64,000 nucleotides of DNA from Distichodus sexfasciatus (taxonomy: Eukaryota > Chordata > Actinopteri > Characiformes > Distichodontidae): positions 5,590,869 to 5,654,868 of the forward strand of contig JAVGVS010000011.1 in assembly GCA_032718565.1 (NCBI GenBank), read 5' to 3'. Both the position numbers and the translations under genes were made by a program. The notes under the pieces were generated by a model. It searched no databases and was not told where the DNA came from. It saw only the letters and a list, made by a program, of their open reading frames with translations. Shown here one piece after another: positions 21,095 through 33,879 of this stretch (its first letter is position 1; every line of letters starts with the position of its first letter).

Positions 21095-21949
21095 CTGAGA
21101 GAAACACAAAGTCGGAGTAAGTGTGTGATCCAATCAAATAAGTTTTATGTTACAATTGCAATGTGATAAGACTGATAAAAATGATTACATGAGCACAGCA
21201 ATATAATCTAGACATACTCGAGTTTCTAGAGGCATGATGAATATTTGTAATGCCCAGTTGTTAACATTATACATCATACATTTCCTAGCAACAAATATTA
21301 AATGATATTACTCTGCAACAGATACTAGGTGATATAACTGTGTGTTTCTAGCAGCTGAAGGGATACAAATGAAAGTGAAAGTTAAAAAAAAAGCAAAAAA
21401 TATGCTTTCTACAATGCACCAAAACAAACAAACTTAAGCACGTTGAAATTCTAGCAATTGCACATATAAACATAAAAAACAATTTATCTAAAAGCTCTGT
21501 TCGTATTTTGGGCTGAATAGATCATTTAGAGTAAACCTTAAAAACACGTTGCATAAGTGCTTATTTCTTTAATTAATTAAGATGGATGTGCGCGTTTCTT
21601 AGAAGTGCTTTCAGCGGTTCAGGCACCTGTGGAGGTTTTTAACACTCTAGGGCATCGAACACATTTTCCTTTTGTTATTTTCTTGTATTAAGAGCATATG
21701 CATAGATATTTATATACATATTTGATTCCAACCAGCTGAGGAACCGGTTTACCGCAGTGCAACGGAACTCGGCGTTTATGAGGGAACGAAAAAGGGACCA
21801 GAGACGGCAAAACAGGCACCATCGGGAACCATTTACAAACGAGCACAATGCATCAAAACAAAGCAAAGAAAATAAATCAAAAAATGTATAAAGATCAGTT
21901 GAAGATGGGTTGACTTGCCTTATTAAGCTAGTTAAGGGAACGACGAAGA
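21095..21949 (-). other. chst1: Probable chst1 leader intron
   Basis: AT-rich sequence between the acceptor at 21094 and the CpG-rich block. No coding signal. The donor is not firmly placed, so the intron's extent is an inference. Confidence 0.4.
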
Positions 21950-22310
21950 CGCGAAGCAAAACGCATTGATCCCGTTAAGCCTCAACCGCCGCACCGTCGT
22001 AGTCGGTCATGGAAGGTTCGAAGCTTTGTCCGTGTATATTAACGTCGTGGGGCAAAAGCCGAGCTCGATCACAGCCGTTTCGATGAAAAAGAAAGTGTGA
22101 TGTGACGTTAAATTCCTCGGTGAGTCAGAGAAACGTTGAGGCTATCGTTGGCTGAGAGAATGGACATTACGCGTATCCGCGCGTGGGAACGTGAAGCCTC
22201 GAGACAGCAGCGCGAGCGCCTCCGTTTTGACTCACGCGCAGCTTGTTTGGTGGTTGGAGCGCGTGGTGAAGTGAGGCGAGACGGCGCGAGCTCCTCGTAG
22301 ACCACCCTAA
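21950..22310 (-). promoter_or_regulatory. chst1: CpG-rich block, likely chst1 promoter and first exon
   Basis: CpG density rises sharply compared with both flanks (for example CCGCCGCACCGTCGTAGTCG, GCGTATCCGCGCG, and ACGGCGCGAGC). It lies about 0.9-1.3 kb upstream of the chst1 coding exon on the minus strand, where a leader exon is expected. A minus-strand GCGCGTGAGT near 22230 could be a donor. No TATA box is evident. Start sites need transcript data. Confidence 0.55.
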
Positions 22311-25300
22311 GGACTCGAGGCAGACTAATATTCCAGTATTCCCGCCTTTAAAAGAGAGAGGGGGGGTGGGCGGCGGCATATTTTGTGTGTGTGTGTGAGG
22401 CGGGGGTGTAGGGTTAGGGTTGAGGGGCTGGTCCATGGAACATGGTTTGTTCTTATGTATATATTGATTAGATTTGATGTTAAATGGCCGAGTTTCTCCC
22501 TACCCAGAGAATTTACCGAGTTCGGACATGCCGGTCCACTTAACGTCATCGCGATCTAAATGCTTCCCTAATATGGCGCGTTCAACGTCATCTTTTGTAA
22601 ATATTTGCATTATCTCCTGCAAGATCTCTTTCAGCCAAATTTTCATAGAACCATCACAAGTTCAGCACGAATGGAGACATAACTTTAATATTTACCTCGT
22701 CGTTACACGTTGGAACGAAGGAATAAAATGTCTGAGCAAATAAGAGAATGTGTGGGTGAAAATAAAGGAACTCACCCGTTTTTAAGTCTCTGGAGGTGTA
22801 AAAAGTATAAGTTGCTCTTTAAATCAGTTTGCCTGACGAAAGGGTAATTCACTTTATGTGAACGACTACTGACGACAAAACCGGAAAAATGCATGAGGAA
22901 AACACTCTCAGTACATGACAGTATCAAGGACACACACACACACGCACGCACACACACACACAGCAAAAAGACTAATTCAGTTTAATAATTTCATATTTTT
23001 TAAAAAATATATTAATATTTGTTTTATACATTGTTATTACTTCTTTGTAGGTCTTAAGTGAGGTTAAAACATTGTGTCAAAGCATTACATTCATTAGCAG
23101 GTTTTATTGATGTCTGTTTCAAATAAAAAGCATTCCCACACTGCTTTTAGATCAGGATATTTGCACTATTACACTGCCAAATAGACACAGTTTCAGTTTT
23201 TCAAAGACAACATGAGGCTAATGTTGACCATAGCCAAAACTTTTGTATATCATGGTGCTTAGCAAGCATTGAACATCGATAGAGCAAATAGGGTGTATGT
23301 GGCCTGTCCTCATGTCTGATATTAAGTGTGTTTAGGGTTTAAGATTTTAAAAACATGTTAACTAAACTGTAATATGTGCAAATAGTAACATGGTGATAAA
23401 TGTTGATGTTAAGTCATGTTCAAATATACTAAGGAGTAATAATAAAAAATGGTCCTAATTATTCAACTGACACATTAAAGCTGTAAAACAAACAAAACAA
23501 ATGCCATGATTTTGTTTTCACTGGTACATGTGAGCCCTTTGGCATCTCGAAACTGATATTCCACCTAATTTCTCCTCATTGCCTTGGCTTTTGTGCCTTG
23601 ATCATCTGAACTGATATGAATCAGATTAATATGCAAACTATCTCATTATGAAATAGCACTGAGCAGTAGGCCTGGAGCGACCGGAAAGAATATCCTCCTA
23701 ATTATTTAAGTCTTTAGAATTTAAAATGAAAAGCTACACCATTTCTATACAAAGTATTCCATCTTTTTTTACCAATATGTGCCGTTCAGCCAGTCTCCCT
23801 TGCCTCTTTTTTATTGCATGCACAGAGCCAGACTCCTGCATCTGAAATGGGCTTTTTCTCTCAGCCACACCATCTTGCAATCTTATGAGCTGCCAAATGT
23901 GAGATTATGGCCAGCTTTAGCTAAATCAGTTTTATCTTTGTGTGTTCAACGCAACCTCAGTTTCAATCAGCCTGTGTGTTCAAGCATTGGAAGATGTCAG
24001 GCCGTGTGTATTGGTGGGGCATAAGGCAAAGGGAGGCGTGAAAATAGGGGTCTGCCTTCTAATCCAGCCTGTTGAGGGTTGTCGCTAAGCTTTACATATC
24101 AAATGAGGCTCTCGCTCAGGTTCATTCGGGGAAAAGGGATCCTTCAGGCTCTGCTGAAATGTCGAGAGGTTCAAGAGGACGAGCCTATTTAGTTAACTGG
24201 TTGCAAAGCCAAGACAAAAAAGCATGGATTAATTTTCATTTTTGCATGTCTACCTATATTGAGAGACTTTGTTGGAAGTAGAACCATGAGTGAAATCTCT
24301 TTGCTATTTGTGTCCAGAAAAGTCCTCCCAACCATTTACAGGGTAGATTAATACATCTAAAGCTAAGCAGGCCAGTACATTAATGGGAGACTAACTAGTT
24401 TAGCTAGTTGCTGCTGCATAAATGTTTTTGAGTCAAACAGGGGGCATCATCCTGTGGTCTGTATGCATCCTAATAACACAGTGCAGAGGCATAGCGTACT
24501 GTAAAAATGGTGCTGTCTCTCACTTGGGCATCTTTCTGATGTGCTACCTTGGGGCATAGCATTTAGTGAATTGGCCCCATGATCAGAAGGTTGCAGTATT
24601 CAAAGTCACACAAGTTTTCCATGTTTTTATACTGCTGAATTGCTCACAACTTTGTTCTTGTGAATGAATGAATCCCTCTGACATTGTAAACTGAAGAACA
24701 AAGATGGAATATCAAATAAGAAAACACTGGTGAATGGTGAAAGCACTAAAAATATGCTATTAAATTCATAAAATATTCATTCATCCAATCAAACCATTAT
24801 TACAAAATGATCAACAACAATATCATTTAACATGCAGGTCAAAAACATCTTCTGGAACAAAAAAATCAGATACTAAAGATTAAATCCTCAAATGTAGTTG
24901 ATCTAATTAAACAAATATGCTTCAGTTTTCCACTGCATATTTCTTTTATAGGAAAGGACGAGCACAGGAGCAATTAACAAACTGACTTCTGCCAGGCAAA
25001 ATGTGCTCAAGCAGTCTAAATGAATATGAGTGTTCCTTCTGATCACAGACCCTGTTGATGGATCACGAATCACACATGGTGGGGTATCCTCTGGTCAAGG
25101 TTGTTCCTCTGGATCTCTGGACCGCTGCTTACAGAATGAGGGGACCATCTTTATTATGTATAATTAAATGAGTTTCTTGAGGAGAGGAGATGTAGCAAAA
25201 CATTCGTCTGTCAGGCCGGGCACTAATTGAGGCGAGAGCAGTCTGTGTGCTGCCCATCATGGACAGCTCGAAAAGGACATGGACAGAGGATTAGATGAAA

Positions 25301-25939
25301 GTAGGATGAGGCAATGGCAGCCTAAGGGTTTAGATGCACCATTGTCTCCTTTTGAGCATGGCCTTGAAAATGAGGTTTATTAAAGATTCAACATGTAGAG
25401 TTCTCCATTAAGGTTTTGGTCAGCAAGTATTGAAAGTGACAGTGCCACTTTGTGTTCTGCAAGAATCAAGGTAAAAAAGAGAGAAAAGGGTTATAGAACC
25501 TCTTACCACTTTCTGCTTATAGCCTTTTTGAAAGTTTTTGCAACCTCTGCTACCAAACTATAGAGGTTTCTCTTGTCTTTTATCAAGGTCATGTTGAAAA
25601 ACAACAGAGGTTGGTAAAAGGAAGAAAATTTGCCAAAGGCCTTGAAGCTTGCTGTGCAAATTCTGACATTACATTCAGAACAGGATTAGGGGTCATGACC
25701 GTTCCACATCCAAGTCTGCTTCACTTTGTTTCTGTTCAATAGCAAACTAATTTGCTGCATCTGCTGGGTGATTTCATAATACTTTAGAATGACTGAGTGG
25801 TTTATTAGAGCAGTAGAACCTAAAACCTCACAAAACTGTGGTCAGACAAATTACTGTATATATAAAAAATAACTCTTTAATAAATATATTTCCCCAAGAA
25901 TTAATATCTTGCATATATATGGTCTTTATGCAATATAAA
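22311..25939. other. Gene-poor sequence upstream of chst1
   Basis: No exon recognised. Contains a short GTGTGTGTG run and two TTAGGG units near 22385-22420, a CA-rich microsatellite at about 22930-22962, a decayed plus-oriented SINE family B head at 24548-24612 (GGGGCATAGCATTTAG, then GATCAGAAGG), and a possible regulatory block near 25070-25290 (GGCCGGGCACTAATTGAGGC). The remainder is AT-rich and unassigned. Confidence 0.4.
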
Positions 25940-26559
25940 TGTCATGACTCCCCCTGGACTTGGAACATGGTGATGTGTGTTTTCTGTTTAGTGTTGTATG
26001 TGTTCTGTGTCGTCCATTTTGTGTTTGTATTGTTCGGCCATGTTGTGTGTGCTGTGTCGGCCATTTTGTGACTGTATTGTTCGGCCATGTTGTGTGTACT
26101 GTCTTCTGTCACTCAGTCTATGTCCCACCTTCCCATTGTGTCTGATTGGATGATCACTGTGTGTTAGTTCTTTGTAGTCACACCCTCTCCTTCCCATTGG
26201 TTGTCCTTGATTGGTTGTTTTGTGATCACTGTCCCATTGGTTCCCCTTTGTCTCATTGGTCCAGCCCCTTGTTTGTGTATGAGTATTTAAGCCCAGTCTT
26301 TCCCATTGTTTTCTGTTGGTCCACCCTCACATTACCCTCCTGATGTCGGTGTGTTGTTCCTCTGTTGTACATGTAAGCCCTTATCCGTTTGTAGCCCTTG
26401 TGCCAGTTTATGTTTGCCTGTGTTTAGTGTCTGTTTGATTGTTTGGTTTTGGTTGTGGCCCTCGTGCCGGTTTTTGTTCTTTGTGTTTTATTATTTGGTA
26501 AATAAATGTCCTGCACCGTGACCTCGCCTCATGTCATGCCGACACTCCCCAACGTGACA
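25940..26559 (+). mobile_element. Solo LTR of a retrotransposon (620 bp)
   Basis: Ends TGTCATGACTCC and CCAACGTGACA give the inverted TGTCA/TGACA termini of an LTR, and perfect 5-bp ATAAA duplications flank it (25935-25939 and 26560-26564). In promoter order it holds a 47-bp tandem duplication (about 26005-26098), a cluster of ATTGG (inverted CCAAT) boxes between about 26145 and 26265, a TATA-like GAGTATTTAAGCC (about 26281-26293), and AATAAA (26501-26506), about 50 bp from the end. No gag/pol is present. The architecture resembles fish Ty3/gypsy-type LTRs, but the family cannot be proved from the LTR alone. Confidence 0.85.
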
Positions 26560-26564
26560 ATAAA

Positions 26565-29500
26565 CACTACAGCAAATATGGAAAATGTGAAAATTATAAT
26601 TATAATAATTATAATTCCTTTAGTATACTCTTTTCTACATATTTCCAATTATTCCAGTAATTTCATTTAATTAAATGCTCTTTGCATATTACTTATTTTC
26701 TGAACGGTGTCCTCCAGCCCAGTTCTAAGGTAGATCAAGGCCGTTAAGGTTGATCTCCCCGCTGCATTTGACTTCATAGCACCTGTGATTACAAGCATCT
26801 TGCCCTAGTATTGCCCTGTTCAAGCTGTTGTATGAAAAACAGTCAATGAACAACATTAAGGTCATTATGACTTTACTCAAATTCCAGGTCACAATTCACA
26901 ACACATGTCAGAAATCCACAGGAACACAGCCTGGCTTCTGACACTTAAAGGAGAGCAGGCGGTTGGTTTAATAGTCCGTCAATATTCCCAGTCCCAGTAG
27001 ATTCTTGAAACGCAGAGCTTTGTGTTTTCCTTTTCACGCCTGATTCAACTCATCAACTAACAATCAAGTTCTACACGAGTTGAATTGGGTGAGCTTGCAC
27101 AGAGTAAACATAAAGCTGTGTGGTAGATTATTCTCCTGCGTATTGGAGACAGAAACACAAGCCCTGAGCAGAGTGGTTTGGGATATCCATAGCTTTCATT
27201 TGAAAACCTTTGTGTTAACTTGTTCAATTACAATACTGCTAATAAATCAATAATACGTTCTTCGGAAATATGTTTAAATATTATAGTGCCGCATATAAAT
27301 GCTATCTCCTCTCCAGATTTCTCGGTAGATTCAGTGTCTGTGACATGTCTTTCAGCATCTTCTTCCACTCGCCCACATAAGACAGTCTAGAGAGGACCTC
27401 TAACATTAGGAACTGTCATGGGGCTGGAGAGAGTCATGCAGGGCTCGGTCACGTTGACTGTTCTTGGGTCACAGGGCACGTCAGTCTCCCCACCAATGGG
27501 AGCAGACACGGATTCAGGCTCAAGAACCACCTCCACCTCCATCCTGTTTTTGCATGCGCCATGTATCCCATCTGAGCATCTCATGTGCCTCTGGTGAGGC
27601 TGCAGAAGGCCAGCCATGCTAAGTAAGGGTCTCTCAATACATAGTGGTCTGATTTAAGCACAGTGCTGTGGCTTCCGGAGTGCTTGGCGAGCATCCCAAA
27701 TAGGCAGAATCCCTTGACGGGTGGGTAATTGTGCAAATTGTGTCTTAATGAGTAATCTGTGCAGCTATTATGTTGCAGGGAGTGACTGCAGGGTCAGAGG
27801 AGTAGGAGCAGGTTCACGGTAATGCTGCTGAATAATGCAAATACCCATCAGGATGGGAAACCTGTGAGAACGGTTCCTTCACCTCTATAGGTCAAAATCA
27901 TAACCCAGAGTCACAACAAAACACAACAGACAAATTCTATTAACCCAAGTAGCAACAAGCAAAACAATTACTCAACAATGAGAATAACGCAATGGATGGA
28001 TGGATGGAGGGATGAATAAGTTGTTAATTCATGACGACTTTGCCATTAGCAATATACATTTTCCACAAGACATAGGTAGGTTTATGGACCCATGTAATTA
28101 ATTAAGGTTTTTGTATACATACAGTTCATTTTCATGGTTTGTGGACTTTGTTGTTAGTGTTCCGATACTCCAGAAGAGTTTTTTCTTCATGATTCTACAA
28201 TTTCTTTGATAAATGAATGGAGGTCAGTCTTTAACAAGGTCATCAGAAGGGTTTCTTAACATTTAATGCAATAGCAGTACAATTGCAGTGACATTTTGTC
28301 TGCATTCTGCCATTTTACCACATTGTGGAGATCTATTGCAAATTAAAGGTAGTTGTTTTTACACTGAATTTAGAATGGTATCAGTCAATTGCCAGGCTTT
28401 GCTTGAAGCAGATGATTTTTAGATTATGCTGACATTTGTACTGAGAGGAGAGGTCTAATTAAACACCTTTGATGATTAAAATTGAAGCTTCATCTCTACT
28501 TCTAATTAACCCAGAGAAGCCATAGAAACACTCAGGTCACACATAAATTACACAGTGGGGAAATATTATTTCCCGTCAAACGCCACCCAGGCCTTAATGT
28601 GCATGTCTTGCATGGCCTCTTATTATGATGTATGCCAGGCAAATCGCTTTCAAGTGAGAGCAATTGCTGTCTTAGCCTTCAGCCGCTGTCCTGGGCCTAA
28701 TTGAATGTGGATTATTCTGAAAGCCATATTGTCCCGGCACTGCCATAAAAAGCCGTAATGATTTGGCACCTCAGAGAGAAAGCAGGGAGGACGTACAGTG
28801 CTGAAACAAGGAGTTTGTGTTGTGGGGAATTAGAATCAGGATGTGAGAGGATGAAGCAATTGCTTGCATTCCAAAGACGACAGTCACCAAAGCATTTATG
28901 ATTCAGTATAACTTTCAAAATTAGACTTTTTTCCAGCTCTACATCAAAATAAGGCTGGCATGTCTGTACATGCAATTAAAATGGAAAAAAGCATTTCTTA
29001 ATAAAACCTCAAGACATGAATACAGGTGCAATTCTAACATTCTAATTAAGTATAACTATTGTTTTGGGATAACCAATAAAACTCCAACTGTGTGCAGTAA
29101 TTGTTATCATGCTGAGGTCTCTAAATTGAAGATTTATGGCTGTGTACTAAACAGATATTTCACATTTTTTCTCTAATGCAGAACCTACCCATTTGGGATG
29201 TACTTCCGGGAATTATTTGATAGTATACATTTCTGAACATTCCCACAAACAGCTCGGCGCACAACAGAAAAAGCCCTATTTATTATAAACCACCCTTGTA
29301 ATCTCAGTTGGGTCATTAGTTGATGATAGACTGTCAAGAGGCCACAAACCAACTTTATTTGCGAAAATATATGATCATTCCCATGGGAATGACGGATTTC
29401 ACTGGCTCAATATAGTAATAACATAATAAGAAAATAGCATGCCCCTAACAATGCAGTGCTTTTTGGAACAGCCCTTAGGCACAACATAGGACTTGGCGGC

Positions 29501-31690
29501 TACAAATTACATAAGTGTATTGGATCTGAGTTCACAGATAATGCCGCCATACTGCTTCTGCTTTGCAACAGCTTGCGTATGGCCTTGGGACCTGTGATAT
29601 TTCCCACTTAGTCCCCCTACACACAGCTTTTGTTTTTCTGTGCTATTTCACAGCGAGTGTATAGAACCTCAAACCTTCCACACAATGAACTCAGAGACCG
29701 CTGGAGAGACGTAGCCTGGAGCTGCTGTGCCTAACTAAACCCGGTCCATAGAACCAACACTTTTATTTTGTCTTGGGTCAAGGCTCAGCAAGAGAGCTGC
29801 TGAGCTGAAAAACAATGTTTGCTTTGTCTTCTGCCAAAATGAAAAGTGTGCTGCTGATAAATATGCATCATGTTTATGTCTTTGTATTTTTAATCTCATG
29901 AGATGGTACCAGACACTGTGTTTACCTAATTGACTTTGTTCATAATACTCTCATGGTAGAAGCTATTGTGTTTATTATTTGTGTTGTGGGCTTATATTGT
30001 TGTCATAGTGATTATTCATGTTTTTTCTCACATTTGAGTTTAAATTACTGGATAACTTTCACAAAATGTAATCATCTTTGTTGAAGGTTGATCTCTGGAA
30101 CTGAAGCAAGATATTATATTAACCATATTATATACCGTGCCTAATTCACCAATGATCTTAAACTATGAAATATGTTGGAAAACTAGGAAACAGAAAAAGA
30201 TACTTGAAAACTACGAATGGGAAAACAATTTGGCTACCCAATTTTTCACAAAGTTCCAAGTCTTGTAGAGTTCGACCTCTCAGGTCCTTCTTTATCAATA
30301 ATAAAGCGCCGCCATTAGCCAGACTACAATCAGTTTCTGCTTTTCGGTCTGGTTTTATCATGATTGTTGACTGGTCAGGAGAAGAGTCACCACTGGACAT
30401 ATGGCATGTAACAACATGATGTTACTCAGCACGCTCAAGCCATAAAGGTTCATTGTCCACTAAGTCCAAATGTCATCCACTGGGTCCAACAGAACATTTT
30501 AATGGGAAGATCTGAGACCGAAGGGCAGATCTCTGGTCTGGCCTCAGACAAAGCAGACATGCTGTTCTAGAATTTTCTGTCAGTGATTCTCCCTCCATCA
30601 CCACCTGTGTGCAGTGTTTGGCAAGCAGCTCCCAGACACATCATTAACCTCCATCTACCTTTCTTCCCTATCGCTTTTCCCCCTTCTTTACCTTCTAATC
30701 TTACTGCTGGCCAGTGAAATGTTCTTTGTGAAGAAATAAATCACCTTTTCTTCTAATTACTCTGGCCAGTATTTACACAGACTCCCCACATAGTAAAATC
30801 GGTAGTGATGAACTAACCCTCAGAGCTCTGTTTAACTGTGGAAGTAAATTTGTTCTTGTCGGTCACTTCAGCACTGATGACTTTACAGCGTATCCATCTG
30901 CTCAGTATTTCATTACGAGGATTTAGCTAGCTCTTTTTCTCTCTTTCACATTCACATTCTCCTTTTTCATTTCTTTTCTTGCTTATTAATATTCAATATT
31001 CTTCTCTATGCTCTTCAGAATGCCAGGAGCAAAGTCTAAGAGCAGAGCATGGTGACTTATGAAATATTTCAAATACACCACCTAAATCATTTTTATATGC
31101 CAAAGATTACAGAGACAACATAAAAAGTCGGAGCTGGATTAAGGCAGATATTTTCCGTTGGGACGCGTCAGCCTGGAAGGATTATTCAGACAAACAATGG
31201 AGCCTGTAGGCATGTATTTTTAGAAGACGCCCATCTACACACCTTAGAAGGATTCAGTTCTTTTGCTTTTCTTTCGTAACTCAAACTGAACACTTGGAGT
31301 TTGTTTGATCTATTAAAGGTAGAAAGCCCAGGCGTATTCTCGTCCATGTGTTTGAGAAATGTCAACTTCAAACGTCAGCATCAGTTTCAAAGCAAACGAA
31401 TCAGCGTCACATTTCAAATACCTTTTTAAAGGTAATTCATACCTCAACGACTGGCACAGTGGCCTGCAGGCTGGTCTATTTCAGACAGCTAGTGTTATAA
31501 TTAGCAGTTTCTGAACTAACAACCCAGGATAAGTGTTTGTTTTCCATCTCTGCTTTTGATTGTTTTTGTGCAATTTCAATGCAGCACTTTTTATATCTCA
31601 TCGGTTAGAAGTCAGAGGTCACAACCAGGATAATCCACAGGTCTCCAGGCACAAATCAACTTAAAAGTCATACTGTGCCTCAAATTGGCT
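26565..31690. other. Gene-poor stretch with candidate regulatory blocks
   Basis: No exon or repeat family recognised over 5.1 kb, which is unusually repeat-poor for this window. An AT palindrome-like run lies near 26594-26618. Blocks richer in homeodomain- and POU-type words are at about 27650-27870 (octamer ATGCAAAT at 27835), 28440-28830 (several TAATTA cores, CCGTAATGATTTGGC) and 29300-29600. A minus-strand frame at 27387-27617 has no known domain. Confidence 0.35.
28440..28830. promoter_or_regulatory. Candidate conserved non-coding element
   Basis: A stretch free of repeats with clustered homeodomain-type cores (TCTAATTAAACACC, TTCTAATTAACCC, GGGCCTAATTGAATG, CCGTAATGATTTGG) and complex, low-AT-bias sequence between them. 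This texture is typical of vertebrate conserved enhancers in gene deserts, but conservation cannot be assessed from one sequence. Confidence 0.3.
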
Positions 31691-32236
31691 TTAAAGGTCC
31701 CATATGATGAAAAAATGAACTTTTTCTGTTCTTTGGACTGGATTGGATCTGTACTACCTCTACACACACTGTAAGTTTGATAAAAAGGGTCAATTGTATT
31801 GGTATTAATTTACGAATGTCAAAAATTGTGTGCTTAAATTAACTGCAAGCGCTTCCTGATCTGCCATGTTTGCTTGCAAGCGTTAGCGTAGGAATGGCAA
31901 TGAAGAAGTATACCGGCAAAAAGTTTTGTGTTGAACATGTGTGGCTGTATGGATGGGCTGTTAGAAGCAGCCATGTCGATTATTTTCATGTGAGGTACAC
32001 TCTTGCCGTGCTGTTTATTCCCCAGTTCCTGAGTGTGGTGTGCGCAGCAGCGGCTCATTTGCATTTAGGAATACTAATGTGAAACAACCTGTTCTTAAAG
32101 GGACTGAAATAGTGGTGTAAAAAGCTGGTGAAAATGCCTAATTTGAGAGGTGTTTCCAGCAAACTACTTCAGAGACATGTTTAGTGTAGCTCATAGACCT
32201 ATTTTAACTTCTAATTGTATGATATGGGACCTTTAA
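31691..32236. mobile_element. TTAA-flanked non-autonomous DNA element, copy 1 (546 bp)
   Basis: Inverted ends TTAAAGGTCCCATATGAT and ATGATATGGGACCTTTAA carry the TTAA target site at both outer edges. The body matches 57705-58332 over most of its length (CACACACTGTAAG, GCTTCCTGATCTGCCA, GAACATGTGTGGCTGTATGG, TTCATTTGCATTTAGGAATA-type words), lacking about 80-90 bp present in the other copy. TTAA sites are used by piggyBac and Kolobok transposases; abundant fish MITEs with AAAGGTCCCAT ends are, to my memory, of this kind. No transposase is encoded; the 70-codon frame inside is not preserved in the second copy. Confidence 0.8.
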
Positions 32237-32287
32237 TTCTTTGGTGGCAACATTACAATCTGAGATCAGGTTCTCCTTTTAATTATC

Positions 32288-32458
32288 TCTTTACATTTAC
32301 ATTAATGGCATTTAGCAGACGCTCTTGTCCAGACTTCCATTTTCCACATATCAGGACTTCCATTTTCCACATATCAGGGACAGTCTCCCTGGAGCAACTT
32401 GGAGCAACTTGGAGTTAAGGGTCTTCCTCAGGAACTCTTAACCCCAAGTAGTTCCGGA
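32288..32458 (-). repeat. SINE family C, reverse-oriented copy with internal duplications
   Basis: Begins TTACATTAATGGCATTTAGC and AGACGCTCTTGTCCAGA, the inverted family tail, and ends near GTCTTCCTCAGGAACTCTTA. A 22-bp segment (CTTCCATTTTCCACATATCA plus two bases) is tandemly doubled at about 32333-32376, and GGAGCAACTT is doubled at about 32391-32410. Confidence 0.65.
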
Positions 32459-32512
32459 CACTTGCATCAAAAGTTGTTCTTTAGTTCTGGAAATTAGAAA
32501 GGATGTTATGCT

Positions 32513-32650
32513 GAAATTTATGGAATATGGTGCTGTCCTAGAAGTAGAATACTTGAATATAGACCAAGAGGTCATAGGTTTAAATTCAGCTCAGTTCTAT
32601 TGCCAGAACTACTAGCATTAGGCATATGAACAAGGCATTTTATCATCCAA
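32513..32650 (+). repeat. SINE family C, decayed plus-oriented copy
   Basis: TGGTGCTGTCCTAGAAGTAG, then ACCAAGAGGTCATAGGTTT with AAATTCAGCTC and ATGAACAAGGCA follow the order of the copy at 2998. The pol III boxes are mutated. Confidence 0.45.
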
Positions 32651-33879
32651 CACATAAACTGTTTTAACTTCTCCCTTCTGAAAAGATATTTAGGTTTATA
32701 AGAACACAAAGCAAAAGACTAACAAACAGTTTATTCTAAACCAATTACCACACTGAATTCTGAACTTAACACACACACATAGACAAACTGTGAAATATCA
32801 TATACACTATTGTTTATACAATAGGCAAATTTTGTTTATGTGTGTTGATGGTTGTGTATGGGTGTGTTGCATGATACTACTATGAATACTACTATGAATT
32901 TCATAGTATGTGTCAGGCAATGACAATAAGGTAATAAATATCTTAATCTTAATTTTAAAAATAAATCTGATCTTCCTCTGTTCTTGCTGTCTCTTGAGTT
33001 TTTTCATTCTGTAACAGAATGACACAGGTTTATTGCTAATCCACATACACCTGTTCTAAAGAATCTGGCAACACCGCATGTTGTACCATTTTGCTATATA
33101 ATTTAGTACATTAGTGTGTGGTTTGGGCTGTTGCTGGTTATTTAGCAGAAGGGAAGTGGTCCTGGGAATAATCCATCATTTCCAGTCGACTGCACATTAG
33201 ACTACCAAGGCAAACCCTATTAATGTGCGGTGGAAGCATACAAATTGTTTCGTACGCAAGTCCGCATCCTGCTGGAATAAGAGAGGCTGGATAATCTGGA
33301 TACCCAGAGCAACCCTAGAATAGGTCGGCACGAGCCCTCCAACCTGGACGTTAACGATGATTAATGGAGTGGAAGTGGATTAACAAGCACGGAATGCCCA
33401 GTGACGAAGAAGCCGCGTTATGGAATAAATGCCACCTCACTGCCACTGCCGCCAGCACCACCACGGTCACACGCTGTGCCGAGCTCCATCGCCAAAAAAC
33501 GCTGCTTCTCGGGGCGCCCTTGAAAAGCAGGTCCAGTAATTATCTCTCTCCTGGGCAGGAGGCAGCAGGTGCACACCTGCCTTGAAGCGTCTCCATAATT
33601 ACATTCTGCCACTTCAATCGGATGAGACCTGAGAGTGATTACATCAGTGAACTCTGATGGCACTTTCAGAAGTTACCGTCATCGTCTGGAGGACTTTTCG
33701 GGGCGAATACAGAGCGATATTTTGGGAGGAAATGTGGTTGGAGGTGCTCCTCAGAGGACGCATGAAGGCGTCTATAAGAAAAAATAATCATTTTTCTCAA
33801 ACAGAGTCGGTAGCAGCAGTTCGTTGGGGAGTGAGAGTTCCACACCAGAGGTTTACGTGTTTGTGAAACTTGATGCTCA
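32651..33879. other. LINE-like tail and possible regulatory block
   Basis: At about 32880-32950 GGCAATGACAATAAGG followed by an ATCTTAATCTTAAT tail resembles the 3' end of a non-LTR element (weak). From about 33130 to 33660 the DNA is GC-richer and not repetitive, with words such as CCCTATTAATGTGCGG and ACGATGATTAATGG, a candidate conserved element. No domain is recognised in its open frames. Confidence 0.3.

Noticed and set aside
27300..27617. Minus-strand frames with protein-like phrases that abut in two frames
   Set aside because: Each part is short, the join needs a frameshift, and no family is recognised. Treated as chance without alignment evidence.
31870..32082. 70-codon frame inside the TTAA element
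   Set aside because: The second copy of the element at 57705 does not keep the frame, so it is unlikely to be coding.
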